A stretch of DNA of 64,000 bases from DASZQY01 sp036511595 (lineage in GTDB: Bacteria > Pseudomonadota > Alphaproteobacteria > Rhizobiales > Kaistiaceae), in NCBI GenBank assembly GCA_036511595.1, contig DATCBY010000019.1:1-64000 (forward strand), written 5' to 3'. This document shows positions 42,738 through 52,361 of the stretch, piece by piece (position 1 is the stretch's first letter; every line of letters starts with the position of its first letter). The notes under the pieces were generated by a model, which did not search any database, was not told the DNA's origin, and saw only the letters and a program-made list of their open reading frames with translations. Made by a program: the position numbers and the translations under genes.

Positions 42738-43163
42738 TGAGAACCTCCGCGAGGCGCGTACCGAACGCGCCGCTTGAATCATCTGCCACCGTCAAGGCGG
42801 CCGTGCACGAAGCCTAGTCCGCATATGGTGAATGAAGATTTAAGGGCGCCGACAGGTCCTGCGCCGCTCCCTATCGCCCCGCTCGAACGATGTCGGCGAT
42901 ATAGTAAAATAAGAGCGAACCAGCAAGGTAAACAGAGTATTAAAGGAAAACAGTAGAGCTGATTATCGAAGGATATCAAGCAAAACTTAAAGTAGCCAAA
43001 GTATTAGTCTTAAAAATTAGTAATTCGCCGCCCGATTTGCACTCTCTGCGATTAACTAACCTTCAGCATTTTGCTCGTAGTGTCACCCTCGGTTACGGCC
43101 GCGAAGAAAGCTTCGAGTACCCGAGCCAGTGTGTTTCAACCAAGTGCACCAAGGAGTATCGCC
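42738..43163. promoter_or_regulatory. AT-rich divergent control region of the pilus locus
   Basis: The 426 bases between the minus-strand pilus unit and the flp pilin gene include a markedly AT-rich stretch (about 42895-43060) that stands out in a GC-rich genome. It should hold the promoters for both units. A TTAACTAACC element (43052-43061) resembles CtrA half-sites (TTAACC-like), but no full TTAA-N7-TTAA site was found. Short frames in this stretch look non-coding. Confidence 0.5.
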
Positions 43164-43334
43164 ATGAAGTCCCTTATGAACCGCTTTGCCAAGGACCAGT
43201 CCGGCGCGACGGCCATCGAATACGGCCTCATCGCCACCCTGATCGGTGTCGCCATCATCCTGGGCGCCGGCGCTCTCGGCACCAAGCTAAACAGCGTGTT
43301 CAACGGCATCTCGACCAAGCTCGTCGCCCCGTAG
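43164..43334 (+). CDS. flp: Flp-type major pilin
   Basis: This 56-residue prepilin is the major subunit of the Tad/Flp pilus. A basic leader ends at Gly14; the mature start ATAIEYGLIA carries Glu at position +5, followed by a hydrophobic helix (IGVAIILGAGALG). CpaA, encoded next, should cleave it. The ribosome-binding site AAGGAG at 43151-43156 is strong, as expected for an abundant protein, and a terminator follows directly, separating it from cpaA. A longer frame from 43071 is not needed. Confidence 0.96.
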   Translation: MKSLMNRFAKDQSGATAIEYGLIATLIGVAIILGAGALGTKLNSVFNGISTKLVAP

Positions 43335-43360
43335 TCCGCAGCGACAATCATCACGACAAA

Positions 43361-43388
43361 GGCAGCGCGGCTTTCCAGTCGCGCTGCC
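43361..43388 (+). terminator. Terminator after the flp pilin gene
   Basis: GGCAGCGCG (43361-43369) pairs with CGCGCTGCC (43380-43388) around a 10-base loop and is followed by TTGATAATT. It would end most pilin transcripts, letting flp be expressed far above the assembly genes. Confidence 0.7.
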
Positions 43389-43603
43389 TTGATAATTCCG
43401 GATAGCCGCCGAACAGGTGAGTCCCGGCAACAGGCTCGCCGCGGGCGAGACAAGAGCGCCAGTCCGCAGGATTTGGTGCTCTTTTTTTGCCCGCGCTCAT
43501 GGGCAAGGGCGATCGTTAACATCCGAGCCGTTCGCTTCAGGCCTCCTTAATCATCGCCGGTTTAGAAAATACGCGTCTCTTCCGCATTCCGGAGCCCACG
43601 GTG

Positions 43604-44113
43604 ATGACCGAGGCGATTCGCTACCTGGCCTTTCTCTTGTTTCCGCTCGGCATGGCGTTCGCCGCTGCCTCCGATCTTTTCACCATGACGATTTCCAATT
43701 GGCTGACGCTGGCCTTGGTCGCGGCGTTTCTGCTCGCCGCTTTCCTTCTCGGGATGGACCTGCACACGTTCGCAATCCACCTCGCCGCCGGCGCCGGCAT
43801 TCTGATTCTGGGCTTCCTCTGTTTCGCGTTTGGCTGGATCGGCGGTGGCGACGCCAAGTTCGCCGCCATCATCGCCCTCTGGTTCGGCGCCGAAGGCAGC
43901 GTCGAGTTCCTCGGCCTGGCGTCCGTCATCGGCGGCGGGCTCACGCTTCTCGTTCTGGTCTTCCGCGCGTCGGTGCTGCCGGCGATCATCGTTCGCCAGC
44001 CGTGGATCCAGCGGCTGCACGATCGGCAGCAGGGCGTTCCCTATGGCATCGCGCTCGCCGCCGCCGCTCTCCTCGTCTATCCGCACACCCAATGGATGAC
44101 CATGGCCGGCTGA
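43604..44113 (+). CDS. cpaA: Prepilin peptidase CpaA/TadV
   Basis: This 169-residue membrane aspartyl peptidase cleaves the Flp prepilin and the TadE-like pseudopilins. The two catalytic aspartates are visible: Asp24 in AAASDLFTMTISNW and Asp83 in GGGDAKF. About five to six membrane helices are present. ATG 43604 has a GGAG site upstream; GTG 43601 is one codon earlier. The 269-base gap from flp contains the flp terminator and probably a separate promoter. Confidence 0.95.
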   Translation: MTEAIRYLAFLLFPLGMAFAAASDLFTMTISNWLTLALVAAFLLAAFLLGMDLHTFAIHLAAGAGILILGFLCFAFGWIGGGDAKFAAIIALWFGAEGSVEFLGLASVIGGGLTLLVLVFRASVLPAIIVRQPWIQRLHDRQQGVPYGIALAAAALLVYPHTQWMTMAG

Positions 44114-44168
44114 GGTCGGTGGGCTGCTGGCGAGTAAGCTTTCGTAAACCAACTCTTCTCACGCTTGA

Positions 44169-44176
44169 TTAACCAT
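44169..44176 (+). promoter_or_regulatory. Possible CtrA half-site upstream of cpaB
   Basis: TTAACCAT matches the 8-base half-site reported for the cell-cycle regulator CtrA. It lies about 74 bases before the cpaB start in the 136-base gap between cpaA and cpaB. A single short motif occurs by chance fairly often, so this is only suggestive. Confidence 0.3.
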
Positions 44177-44249
44177 AAGTACACGATTGCCGGGTGAAAG
44201 TAGGTGAGCCGAAGGACGGCCGCGGATTCTCTTGTGAGGTGGGGGCGTC

Positions 44250-45107
44250 ATGAAACTTGCTCGTGTTGCGGTCCTCGGTATTGCAGGCGGCGCTGGCCTG
44301 ATCGCCGCGCTGCTCGCGCTCCGCCTGTCCGCGCCGGCGCCGGCGCCGGTAGTCACCGTTGCTGCCCCGACTGTTGCAAGCACCGCCGTCCTCGTCGCGA
44401 CCAAGGACATTCCGATCGGCGGCAAGCTCGCCGCCGACTCTGTCCGCTGGCAGGATTGGCCGGCGACCGATTTGTCCGATCGCTTCATTGCCCGCTCGGG
44501 CGCCGGCGCGGCCCAGATCGATCCGCTCGTCGGCGCGATCGCCCGCGCTTCGATTTACGCCGGCGAGCCGATCAGCGACGCCAAACTTATCCATGCCGAT
44601 CGCGGCTTCATGTCGGCAATCCTGCCGCAGGGCATGCGCGCGGTGGCCACCAAGATCGCCGCCGATACCAGCGCCGGCGGGTTCATCCTGCCGAACGACC
44701 GCGTCGATGTCATCATGACGCGGCGCACGGACAATCCCGGCAGCGCCGGCGGCAACTCCTTCCTCACCGAGACCATTCTTAACAACGTCCGCGTGCTGGC
44801 CATCGACCAGACGATCGAGAACAACCAGGCCAACAGCAGTTCGACCAAGGGCGGTTCCGACACCGGCCAGGCCGTCATCGGCCAGACGGCCACGCTGGAA
44901 CTGACGCCGCAGCAGGCCCAGATCCTCACGGTCGCCCAGCAGATGAGCGATCGCCTTACGCTGGCGCTCCGCTCGGTCGCCGATTCTCATGTCGTCCCCG
45001 GTGACGCGGCCGCCGATGCGGTTCACCTCATTGGGGGAACCAAGCGTAACGGTGCGGTCACCGTCGTCAGAAGCGGCGTCGCCCGCGATGTCAGCGCAAT
45101 CCGGTGA
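44250..45107 (+). CDS. cpaB: Flp pilus assembly protein CpaB
   Basis: This 285-residue periplasmic protein is anchored by one N-terminal helix (about 5-27). The SAF domain (about 47-115) contains VLVATKDIPIGGKLAADSVRW. A RcpC-like domain follows, with NDRVDVIMTRR and QTATLELTPQQAQILTVAQQ. CpaB supports the outer-membrane secretin. A purine-rich GAGGTGGGGG region precedes the start. Its stop overlaps the cpaC start (GTGA). Confidence 0.95.
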   Translation: MKLARVAVLGIAGGAGLIAALLALRLSAPAPAPVVTVAAPTVASTAVLVATKDIPIGGKLAADSVRWQDWPATDLSDRFIARSGAGAAQIDPLVGAIARASIYAGEPISDAKLIHADRGFMSAILPQGMRAVATKIAADTSAGGFILPNDRVDVIMTRRTDNPGSAGGNSFLTETILNNVRVLAIDQTIENNQANSSSTKGGSDTGQAVIGQTATLELTPQQAQILTVAQQMSDRLTLALRSVADSHVVPGDAAADAVHLIGGTKRNGAVTVVRSGVARDVSAIR

Positions 45108-46672
45108 GTCAAATGAAGCGCCAGCAAACACAAGGTATTGCAACAATGCAGCAGCCAACTTCGCGAAGGCTCGCGATCGCGATCCTGGCGATCCTGACCG
45201 CTAACGGGTTGGCTCTGGCGCCGGCTGCCGCCTCCGACCCCACCAACGCCATGCGCGCCGTCCCGTCCGGTACCGCTACTATGTCGCGCGCCGTTAAGGT
45301 TGGCCTCGACAAGTCGCTGGTCATCGATCTGCCGCGCGACGCCCGCGATATTCTGGTCTCCAATCCCGACATCGCCGACGCGGTCATTCGCACGCCAACC
45401 CGCATTTACGTCACCGGCGTCAAAGTCGGCCAGTCGAATGTCATCGTCTTCGATCGCGCCGGCCAGCAGATTGTCTCTCTCCAGCTTGACGTTGAGCGCG
45501 ATACCACCGCGCTGGCGGGCACGCTGCGCCGCCTGATCCCCGATTCCGACATCAGCGTCGAGGTGATCAGCGACAACGTTGTTCTTTCCGGCACGGTCAA
45601 GAACGCCTCCGACTCCGAGAAGGCACAGGATATCGCCAGGATTTTTGTGAACGGCGGCGCCAACGATCAGCCGTCCTCATCCGGCGGCGGCGGCACCGCC
45701 GGCGGCGTCACGATCTCCACTGCCGCCCCTTCTGCGACTCCGACGTCTGCCGTCGTCAACATGCTGACGATCCAAGGCGAGGATCAGGTTCAGGTCAAGA
45801 TCAACGTCGCCGAGGTTCAGCGCAGTCTCGTCAAGCAGCTCGGCATCGACTGGAACGCCCAGAACATCAACATCGCCGGTCTGCTGCTCAGCGCCGCGAC
45901 CGCGCTGCCGTTCGCCGTCACTGGCGCGACGCCGCCGAATTCGGCCGGCGTCACCATTCCGCAGAACTACGCTCCGGTAAATGGCGTCAGCCAGGGTACG
46001 CTCAACCTGACCATCAAGGCGCTTGAGCAGACCAACCTCTTCAAGACGCTCGCCGAGCCGACGCTGACCGCCATTTCAGGCGAGTCGGCATCGTTCCTTG
46101 CCGGCGGCGAATTCCCGGTGCCTACCGGCCGCGATCTAAGCGGCAACGTGTCCATCGACTTCAAGCCCTTCGGCGTCGCGCTGTCGATGACGCCGGTCGT
46201 GCTCTCCGACGGCCGCATCAACCTGCACGTCAAGACCGAGGTCTCCGAGCTTTCCAGCGACGGCGCGGTTTCCCTCGGCGGCATCAGCATTCCCTCGCTC
46301 AAGGTACGGCGCGCCGAGACCACGCTGGAACTGCCCTCTGGCGGCTCCATGGTTCTTGGCGGCTTGCTCGAGGATAGCGTCCGTCAGTCGATCAGCCAGC
46401 TTCCGGGTATAGGCAAGCTGCCGATCCTCGGGCCGCTCTTCCGCAGCCGCGACTTCCAGCGCGCCGAGACCGAGCTGGTCATCATCGTCACTCCCTATCT
46501 GGTCAAGCCGGTGCCGCGGACGGCACTGGCCACCCCGGATCAGGGCTATGCCACGCCTTCCGACTCCCAGAGCCTTCTCTTCGGCACCCTCAACCGCAAA
46601 TACCGCGGGCAGTCGATCGAGCCGGCCGACGGACAAAAGTACCAGGGCCAGGTTGGCTACATCTATCAGTAA
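45104..46672 (+). CDS. cpaC: Pilus outer-membrane secretin CpaC
   Basis: This 522-residue protein forms the outer-membrane channel for the pilus. A signal peptide (about 15-45) is followed by the pilus-assembly N-domain (about 55-130), a BON-like domain (about 130-190) and the secretin channel domain (about 230-460) with LAEPTLTAISGESASFLAGGEFP and the terminal VPRTALATPDQGY region. GTG 45104 is coupled to cpaB; ATG 45113 or 45146 are alternatives. A Gly/Ser-rich linker separates the periplasmic domains from the channel. Confidence 0.95.
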   Translation: MSQMKRQQTQGIATMQQPTSRRLAIAILAILTANGLALAPAAASDPTNAMRAVPSGTATMSRAVKVGLDKSLVIDLPRDARDILVSNPDIADAVIRTPTRIYVTGVKVGQSNVIVFDRAGQQIVSLQLDVERDTTALAGTLRRLIPDSDISVEVISDNVVLSGTVKNASDSEKAQDIARIFVNGGANDQPSSSGGGGTAGGVTISTAAPSATPTSAVVNMLTIQGEDQVQVKINVAEVQRSLVKQLGIDWNAQNINIAGLLLSAATALPFAVTGATPPNSAGVTIPQNYAPVNGVSQGTLNLTIKALEQTNLFKTLAEPTLTAISGESASFLAGGEFPVPTGRDLSGNVSIDFKPFGVALSMTPVVLSDGRINLHVKTEVSELSSDGAVSLGGISIPSLKVRRAETTLELPSGGSMVLGGLLEDSVRQSISQLPGIGKLPILGPLFRSRDFQRAETELVIIVTPYLVKPVPRTALATPDQGYATPSDSQSLLFGTLNRKYRGQSIEPADGQKYQGQVGYIYQ

Positions 46673-46715
46673 CCCTTCGCGCGTCTGCCAGTCGGCACCA
46701 ACGGAGCTTCATCCA

Positions 46716-47453
46716 ATGACCACCGTCTCGTCCCTCGCCAGCGATCGCGGACGGCGCCTGGGGATCGCCGCGATCGCCGCTGGCGGCCTCGCCCTCGCGC
46801 TCGCCGGCTGCGCCCGGGATGTCGATACCGCCACCACGACCGCGGCATTGAGCGACGACTATCGCGTCACTCATCCGATCTCGCTGCAGGAGCAGATCGC
46901 CACCCTCGACGTCCCCGTCACCATCGACAGCGCCCGTCTCACCGAGGGGGAGAAGTCGAACATCCTTTTCTTCGCCCAGAGCTACCTTGCCAGCGGTACC
47001 GCAATCGTCGCGGTCGTCGCGCCGTCCGGCTCGCCCAACCAGGCAGCCGCGCGCAATATCGCCGGGCAGGTCGAGGATACCCTGCGCACCGCAGGCGTTC
47101 CTTCGCGCGCGATTGCCTCGCGCGTCTACAGGGCAGACCCGCACGATCGTGTCGCCCCCGTGCGCCTGGCCTACAATCGCGTCGTCGCCGCTACCGATCC
47201 CTGCGGACCGTGGCCGGATCTCGTCACCGACACCAAGCAGAATCGCCACTACGAGAGCTACGGCTGCGCCGGGCAACAGAACCTCGCCGCCATGGTCGCC
47301 AATCCGCTCGACCTTCTCTACCCGCGCGGCATGACGCCGCCCGACGCGACACGTCGCGCGACGGTGCTCGGCAAATACCGCCTCGGGCAGAGTGTCTCAA
47401 GCGATCATTCCGGCGAAAACGGCGGCACCGTCGCCACGGGAGTTGGCCAATGA
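46716..47453 (+). CDS. cpaD: Pilus assembly lipoprotein CpaD
   Basis: This 245-residue lipoprotein of the Tad system has lipobox LAGC at about residue 34 and helps localise the secretin. Family features are DDYRVTHPISLQE, the AVVAPSGSPN stretch, and late CGPWPDL and GCAGQQNLAAMVANPLDLLYPR motifs, with two cysteines that likely pair. ATG 46716 follows a GGAG site. Its stop overlaps the cpaE start as ATGA. Confidence 0.94.
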   Translation: MTTVSSLASDRGRRLGIAAIAAGGLALALAGCARDVDTATTTAALSDDYRVTHPISLQEQIATLDVPVTIDSARLTEGEKSNILFFAQSYLASGTAIVAVVAPSGSPNQAAARNIAGQVEDTLRTAGVPSRAIASRVYRADPHDRVAPVRLAYNRVVAATDPCGPWPDLVTDTKQNRHYESYGCAGQQNLAAMVANPLDLLYPRGMTPPDATRRATVLGKYRLGQSVSSDHSGENGGTVATGVGQ

Positions 47454-48733
47454 GTGAAGCTGCCTACAAGACGATGGAAGCGCCGGTACGCGCCGACGGC
47501 GCCGTGGTGCCCGGCCCCGATGTCCGGCCGGTGCCGCGCATCTCCATCCAGGCGTTCTGCGAATCGCCCGATCTCATCGCCGCCATAGAAGCGGCGGCGC
47601 GCGATCGGCGCATGTCGCGCGCCCACGTCAAGGTGCAGACCGGCGGTATCGCTGTTGCCGCCGAGTTCTATCAGGGGGCGGCGACGCCCAACCTGATTGT
47701 CGTCGAGAGCAAGCTGCCGCGCGATCGTCTCGAGGTCGAGCTCGACCGTCTGTCCGAGGTTTGCGACGCCGGCACCAAGGTGGTTGTCATCGGTCATGTT
47801 AACGACGTCGAGCTCTATCGTGGTCTCACCCAGCGCGGCGTCAGCGAATACCTGGTTGCTCCGGTCGGCCTGACGGATATCATCAAGACGGTCGCCGACC
47901 TCTACGTCGACCGCTCCACCCGTCCGCTCGGCCACACCATCGCTTTCATAGGCGCGAAAGGCGGCGTTGGCTCTTCGATGATCGCCCACAACGTTGCCTG
48001 GTCGATCGCCCGCAGCTTTCAGAACGATGTCGTCGTAACCGATCTCGATCTCGCCTTCGGTACGGCGGGCCTCGATTTCAATCAGGATCCCGCCCAGGGC
48101 ATCGCCGAGGCGCTCAACGCTCCCGACCGTCTCGACGACAACTTCCTCGATCGCCTGCTCGCCCGCTGCGCCGATCATCTCAGCCTGCTGGCGGCGCCGG
48201 CGACCCTCGACCGCACCTACGACTTCACCGAGTCGGCGTTCGAGCCGGTCATCGACATCGCTCAGGCAGGTATGCCGGCGGTGGTGCTCGATGTCCCTCA
48301 CGCGTGGAATGCCTGGGTCAAGAAGACACTGCTCGCCGCCGACGAGGTGGTGGTGACCGTCGAGCCCGATCTCGCCAACCTGCGCAACGCCAAGAACCTC
48401 GTCGATCTTCTCAAGGGCGCTCGCCGCAACGATCAGCTGCCGCGCCTTGTCGTCAACAAGAGCGGTCTGGCCAAGCGCCCCGAGATCAAGACCGAGGACT
48501 TCGCCTCCGCTCTCGGGCTCGTGCCGCTTGCCGTCATCCCGTTCGACGCACTGCTGTTCGGGACCGCGGCCAACAACGGCCAGATGATCGCCGAGGCGGA
48601 TCCGAAAAGCCCGATCGCAGAGTCTTTCGATCTGATTGCCAGGACCGTGACCGGCCGGGCCGAGGTTAAGCGTCAGAAGCGCAGTGTCCTGGCGCCGTTC
48701 CTTTCGCGATTCACAGGCAAGAAAAGCGCCTAG
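47450..48733 (+). CDS. cpaE: Pilus assembly ATPase CpaE (ParA/MinD-like)
   Basis: This 427-residue cytoplasmic protein positions the pilus machine. A receiver-like N-terminal domain (about 33-150) lacks a clear phosphoacceptor set, as in other CpaE/TadZ proteins. The C-terminal P-loop domain has the deviant Walker A GAKGGVGSSMIAHN, in which the final Lys/Thr are altered (GSS), plus VVTDLDLAFGTAGLDF and VVNKSGL. The altered Walker motif fits the TadZ branch. The start at 47450 overlaps cpaD by four bases; longer frames are spurious. Confidence 0.94.
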   Translation: MSEAAYKTMEAPVRADGAVVPGPDVRPVPRISIQAFCESPDLIAAIEAAARDRRMSRAHVKVQTGGIAVAAEFYQGAATPNLIVVESKLPRDRLEVELDRLSEVCDAGTKVVVIGHVNDVELYRGLTQRGVSEYLVAPVGLTDIIKTVADLYVDRSTRPLGHTIAFIGAKGGVGSSMIAHNVAWSIARSFQNDVVVTDLDLAFGTAGLDFNQDPAQGIAEALNAPDRLDDNFLDRLLARCADHLSLLAAPATLDRTYDFTESAFEPVIDIAQAGMPAVVLDVPHAWNAWVKKTLLAADEVVVTVEPDLANLRNAKNLVDLLKGARRNDQLPRLVVNKSGLAKRPEIKTEDFASALGLVPLAVIPFDALLFGTAANNGQMIAEADPKSPIAESFDLIARTVTGRAEVKRQKRSVLAPFLSRFTGKKSA

Positions 48734-48745
48734 CGGAGAGTGTCG

Positions 48746-50305
48746 ATGTTCGGCAAGCGCGGAACCAGCGGAGGCGGCGACCAGCCGTCCGTGCCGCCGA
48801 CTGAAACGCCGGCGGCGGCGCGAACCGCGCCGCCTGTTGCCCCGCCGTCGAAGGTGCCTGCGGCCGCGCCGTCTGCACCAGCCGCGGCGGCGGCCGACGC
48901 CGTGCCCGCGGTCGTTGCCAAGCAGGGCGCCGCACCGGTCAAGCGGGCAGCGCCGGAGGACAGGCCGCGTGGCCTGGTCAGCGAGGGCGGTGTCCGTCGC
49001 TCAGAGAATTTCTACGACATCAAGTCGACGGTCTTTTCGGCCCTTATCGACACCATCGACCTGTCGCAGCTCGCCCGCCTCGACGCCGATTCGGCGCGCG
49101 AGGAAATCCGCGACATCGTCAACGATATCATCGCTCTCAAGAACATCGTCATGTCGATTGCCGAGCAGGAAGACCTGCTCGAGGATATTTGCAACGACGT
49201 TCTCGGACTGGGGCCGCTTGAGCCCTTGCTCGCCCGCGACGACATCTCCGACATCATGGTCAACGGCGCCTTCAAGACCTACATCGAAGTCGCCGGCAAG
49301 GTTCAGGAATCGAGCGTCCGCTTCCGCGACAACAGCCAGCTGATGAACATCTGCCAGCGTATCGTCAGCCAGGTCGGGCGCCGCGTCGACGAAGCCTCGC
49401 CGATCTGCGACGCGCGCCTCCCCGACGGCAGCCGCGTCAACGTCATCGCTCCGCCGCTTGCCATCGACGGGCCGACGCTGACCATCAGAAAGTTCAAGAA
49501 GGACAAGCTGACCCTTGATCAGCTCGTCAAATATGGCACCATCACCGAGGATGGCGCCACCATCCTGCAGATCATCGCCCGTTCGCGCTGCAACGTTCTC
49601 GTCTCCGGCGGCACCGGCTCCGGCAAGACGACATTGCTCAACTGCCTTACCCGCTACATCGAAGCAGATGAGCGCATCATTACCGCCGAGGATGCCGCCG
49701 AGCTTCAGCTCCAGCAGCCGCACGTAGTCCGTCTGGAAACCCGCCCGCCCAACATCGAGGGCGAGGGCGAGATCACCATGCGCGATCTCGTCAAGAACTG
49801 CCTGCGCATGCGGCCCGAGCGCATCATCGTCGGCGAGGTGCGCGGACCTGAGGCATTCGATCTGCTCCAGGCCATGAACACCGGCCACGACGGTTCGATG
49901 GGCACGCTCCACGCCAACAGTCCGCGCGAAGCCATGTCGCGGCTTGAATCGATGATCACCATGGGCGGCTTCGCGTTGCCGGCGAAGACCATCCGCGAGA
50001 TGATCGCCAATTCGATCGACGTGATCATCCAGGTCGAGCGCCTGCGCGACGGTTCGCGCCGCGTCACCTACGTGACCGAGGTAGTCGGCACCGAAGGCGA
50101 CGTGATCACCACCCAGGACATTTTTGTGTACGAGATGTTGGGCGAGGACGCCCAGGGCCGTATCCGCGGCCGCCACCGCTCCACCGGCATCGGCCGTCCG
50201 AAATTCTGGGACCGCGCCCGATATTACAACGAGGAAGGCCGCCTCGCCGCCGCGCTCGATTCCGCTAACGCGGACGAAGCGAAAATTGCCGAGCCGGGAC
50301 GCTGA
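48746..50305 (+). CDS. cpaF: Pilus secretion ATPase CpaF/TadA
   Basis: This 519-residue hexameric ATPase drives pilus extension and, in Tad systems, probably retraction. An Ala/Pro-rich N-terminus of about 75 residues precedes the N-terminal domain. The ATPase core has Walker A SGGTGSGKTTLL, the Asp box, Walker B MRPERIIVGEVRGPEAFDLL and the His box GHDGSMGTLHANSP. ATG 48746 has a CGGAG site. It overlaps tadB by one base (TGATG). Confidence 0.96.
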   Translation: MFGKRGTSGGGDQPSVPPTETPAAARTAPPVAPPSKVPAAAPSAPAAAAADAVPAVVAKQGAAPVKRAAPEDRPRGLVSEGGVRRSENFYDIKSTVFSALIDTIDLSQLARLDADSAREEIRDIVNDIIALKNIVMSIAEQEDLLEDICNDVLGLGPLEPLLARDDISDIMVNGAFKTYIEVAGKVQESSVRFRDNSQLMNICQRIVSQVGRRVDEASPICDARLPDGSRVNVIAPPLAIDGPTLTIRKFKKDKLTLDQLVKYGTITEDGATILQIIARSRCNVLVSGGTGSGKTTLLNCLTRYIEADERIITAEDAAELQLQQPHVVRLETRPPNIEGEGEITMRDLVKNCLRMRPERIIVGEVRGPEAFDLLQAMNTGHDGSMGTLHANSPREAMSRLESMITMGGFALPAKTIREMIANSIDVIIQVERLRDGSRRVTYVTEVVGTEGDVITTQDIFVYEMLGEDAQGRIRGRHRSTGIGRPKFWDRARYYNEEGRLAAALDSANADEAKIAEPGR

Positions 50306-51312
50306 TGTTCGGATCCGCGACCACTTTCCTTGCCATGATCGGCCTCGCTGCTCTGAGCGCCGGCGGCCTCGCCTATGCGTTCCTCTACGGTCGTATCCAG
50401 AACGAGAACACCAGCGAACGCCGTCTTGAGTTTATCCAGGGCAAGCAGCATGGCGAAACCGTCAGCGCGGGGCGTCAAGCCACCGATCCGGGCAAGCGCC
50501 GCAAGTCGGTCCAGGACACCCTCAAGGAACTGGAGCAGAACCAGAAGTCCAAGGCCAGGCAAAGCAAGTCGCCACCGCTGCTCCTGCGCATGCAGCAGGC
50601 TGGTCTGTCGTGGACCCGGCGGACGTTCTTCATCATCAGCGGTGTCTGCGGCGCGATCGCGATTGTCGGATGCCTGATCGCTGGTGCGCCGCTCTACCTG
50701 ACGGTGGCCCTCGGCGTCGCAGGACTGCTTGGCCTGCCGCGCTGGTTCGTCAACCGTCAGCGCAAGCGCCGTATTCGCAAGTTCGTCGATGAATTCGCCA
50801 ACGCCGTCGATGTCATCGTGCGCGGCGTCAAGGCCGGCCTGCCGCTCAACGATTGCATTCGCATCATCGCCAACGAAGCAGCCGAGCCGGTCAAGAGCGA
50901 GTTCCGTCAGATCTCCGAGACGCAAGCCCTCGGCCTGACGCTATCGGATGCGGTCGCCCGCCTGCCTGATCGCGTTCCCACGCCTGAAGCGAGCTTCTTC
51001 GCCATCGTCATCGCGATCCAGCAACGCGCCGGCGGCAACCTCGCCGAGGCTCTCGGCAATCTGTCGCGCGTTCTGCGCGAGCGCAAGAAGATGAAAGGCA
51101 AGATCGGCGCCATGGCGACCGAAGCCAAGGCGTCGGCCTACATCATCGGCGCACTGCCGGGGGTCGTCATGTTGCTCGTCAGCCTGACCAGTCCGGACTA
51201 CATCCGGGCCTTGTTCACCGAGCCCTTGGGCCACGTCATCCTTGGCGCGTCAGCTGTCTGGATGACGATGGGCGTGCTGGTGATGCGCAAGATGATCAAC
51301 TTCGACTTCTGA
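50305..51312 (+). CDS. tadB: Tad pilus platform protein TadB
   Basis: This 335-residue inner-membrane protein of the GspF superfamily forms the assembly platform with TadC. One N-terminal helix, a pair of helices at about residues 105-150 and one or two C-terminal helices flank a cytoplasmic T2SSF domain (about 165-295) containing FVDEFANAVDVIVRGVKAGLPLNDC and QRAGGNLAEALGNLSRVLRER. It starts within the cpaF stop codon. Confidence 0.95.
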   Translation: MFGSATTFLAMIGLAALSAGGLAYAFLYGRIQNENTSERRLEFIQGKQHGETVSAGRQATDPGKRRKSVQDTLKELEQNQKSKARQSKSPPLLLRMQQAGLSWTRRTFFIISGVCGAIAIVGCLIAGAPLYLTVALGVAGLLGLPRWFVNRQRKRRIRKFVDEFANAVDVIVRGVKAGLPLNDCIRIIANEAAEPVKSEFRQISETQALGLTLSDAVARLPDRVPTPEASFFAIVIAIQQRAGGNLAEALGNLSRVLRERKKMKGKIGAMATEAKASAYIIGALPGVVMLLVSLTSPDYIRALFTEPLGHVILGASAVWMTMGVLVMRKMINFDF

Positions 51313-51323
51313 CGGGCCACTCC

Positions 51324-52310
51324 ATGTTTCAGGTTATCTTCACCGCCATAACCAGCATTCAGTTCGTCATGTCGGCGTTCGCGGCGCTGGCCGTATTCGC
51401 CACCGTTTATTCGTTGACCCAGCCGCTTTTCGAACGCGACCGGCTCACTGCCCGCATCAAGGCGGTCGCCCTCGAGCGCGAGGAGATACGCGCCCGCGAG
51501 CGTGCCCGCATAGCTACCGAAGCCAAGCGCGCCAAGTTGCGGGCCGAGCCCAAGGCCTACATGCGCAGCATCGTGGACCGCTTCAACCTTCAGAAAGCAC
51601 TTGCTGACGATAAGACTGTCGGCCGGCTGCGCATGGCGGGTTATCGCGGCCAAGCCCCGCTGGTCGTTTTCCTTTTCGCCCGCCTGACCATCCCGCTGGT
51701 TTTCTTCGGCCTGACGCTTTTCTACGTCGTCGCCATCGCGGATATCGGCCAGACGATCATGATCAAGCTGATCATCGCGCTAGCCTGCGCCGCCATCGGC
51801 TTTTACTTGCCCAACCTCTATATTTCCAATGTCGTCGGCAAACGGCAGATCTCCATTCGCCGCGCCTGGCCCGATGCCCTCGATCTTCTGCTGATCTGCG
51901 TCGAGTCTGGCATGTCGGCCGAAGCCTCCTTCCGCAAGGTCTCCGAGGAGATCGGCGCCCAGTCGGTGCAACTCGCCGAGGAATTGACGCTGACCACTGC
52001 CGAGCTCTCCTATCTGCAGGAGCGCCGGATGGCCTATGAAAACCTCGGCGCCCGCACCGGCCTCGAAACGGTGAAGTCGGTAATGACCAGCCTTATCCAG
52101 GCCGAGCGCTACGGCACCCCGCTTGGCCAGTCGCTGCGCGTGCTGGCCCAGGAAAATCGCGATCAGCGCATGACAGCCGCCGAGAAGAAGGCGGCGGCTC
52201 TGCCGCCAAAGCTGACCGTGCCGATGATTCTGTTTTTCCTGCCGGTGCTCATGGCCGTCATTCTCGGCCCGGCCGCCATCAAGGTCATCAACATGCAGCA
52301 CGGCGGATAG
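51324..52310 (+). CDS. tadC: Tad pilus platform protein TadC
   Basis: This 328-residue paralogue of TadB has an N-terminal helix, a charged coiled segment, two central helices (about 110-160) and a T2SSF domain with RRAWPDALDLLLICVESGMSAEASFRKV and RYGTPLGQSLRVLAQENRD, then a final helix with MILFFLPVLMAVILGPAAI. It lies eleven bases after tadB and ends the plus-strand pilus operon, convergent with tadD. Confidence 0.95.
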   Translation: MFQVIFTAITSIQFVMSAFAALAVFATVYSLTQPLFERDRLTARIKAVALEREEIRARERARIATEAKRAKLRAEPKAYMRSIVDRFNLQKALADDKTVGRLRMAGYRGQAPLVVFLFARLTIPLVFFGLTLFYVVAIADIGQTIMIKLIIALACAAIGFYLPNLYISNVVGKRQISIRRAWPDALDLLLICVESGMSAEASFRKVSEEIGAQSVQLAEELTLTTAELSYLQERRMAYENLGARTGLETVKSVMTSLIQAERYGTPLGQSLRVLAQENRDQRMTAAEKKAAALPPKLTVPMILFFLPVLMAVILGPAAIKVINMQHGG

Positions 52311-52361
52311 CCCCCGCCGGCTTATTTCCCGGCGTCACAGCTCCCGCCGCGGACGGCGGCG

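Noticed and set aside
42774..42979. Short frames on both strands in the AT-rich pilus control region
   Set aside because: No ribosome-binding sites, no protein features, and the base composition is non-coding.
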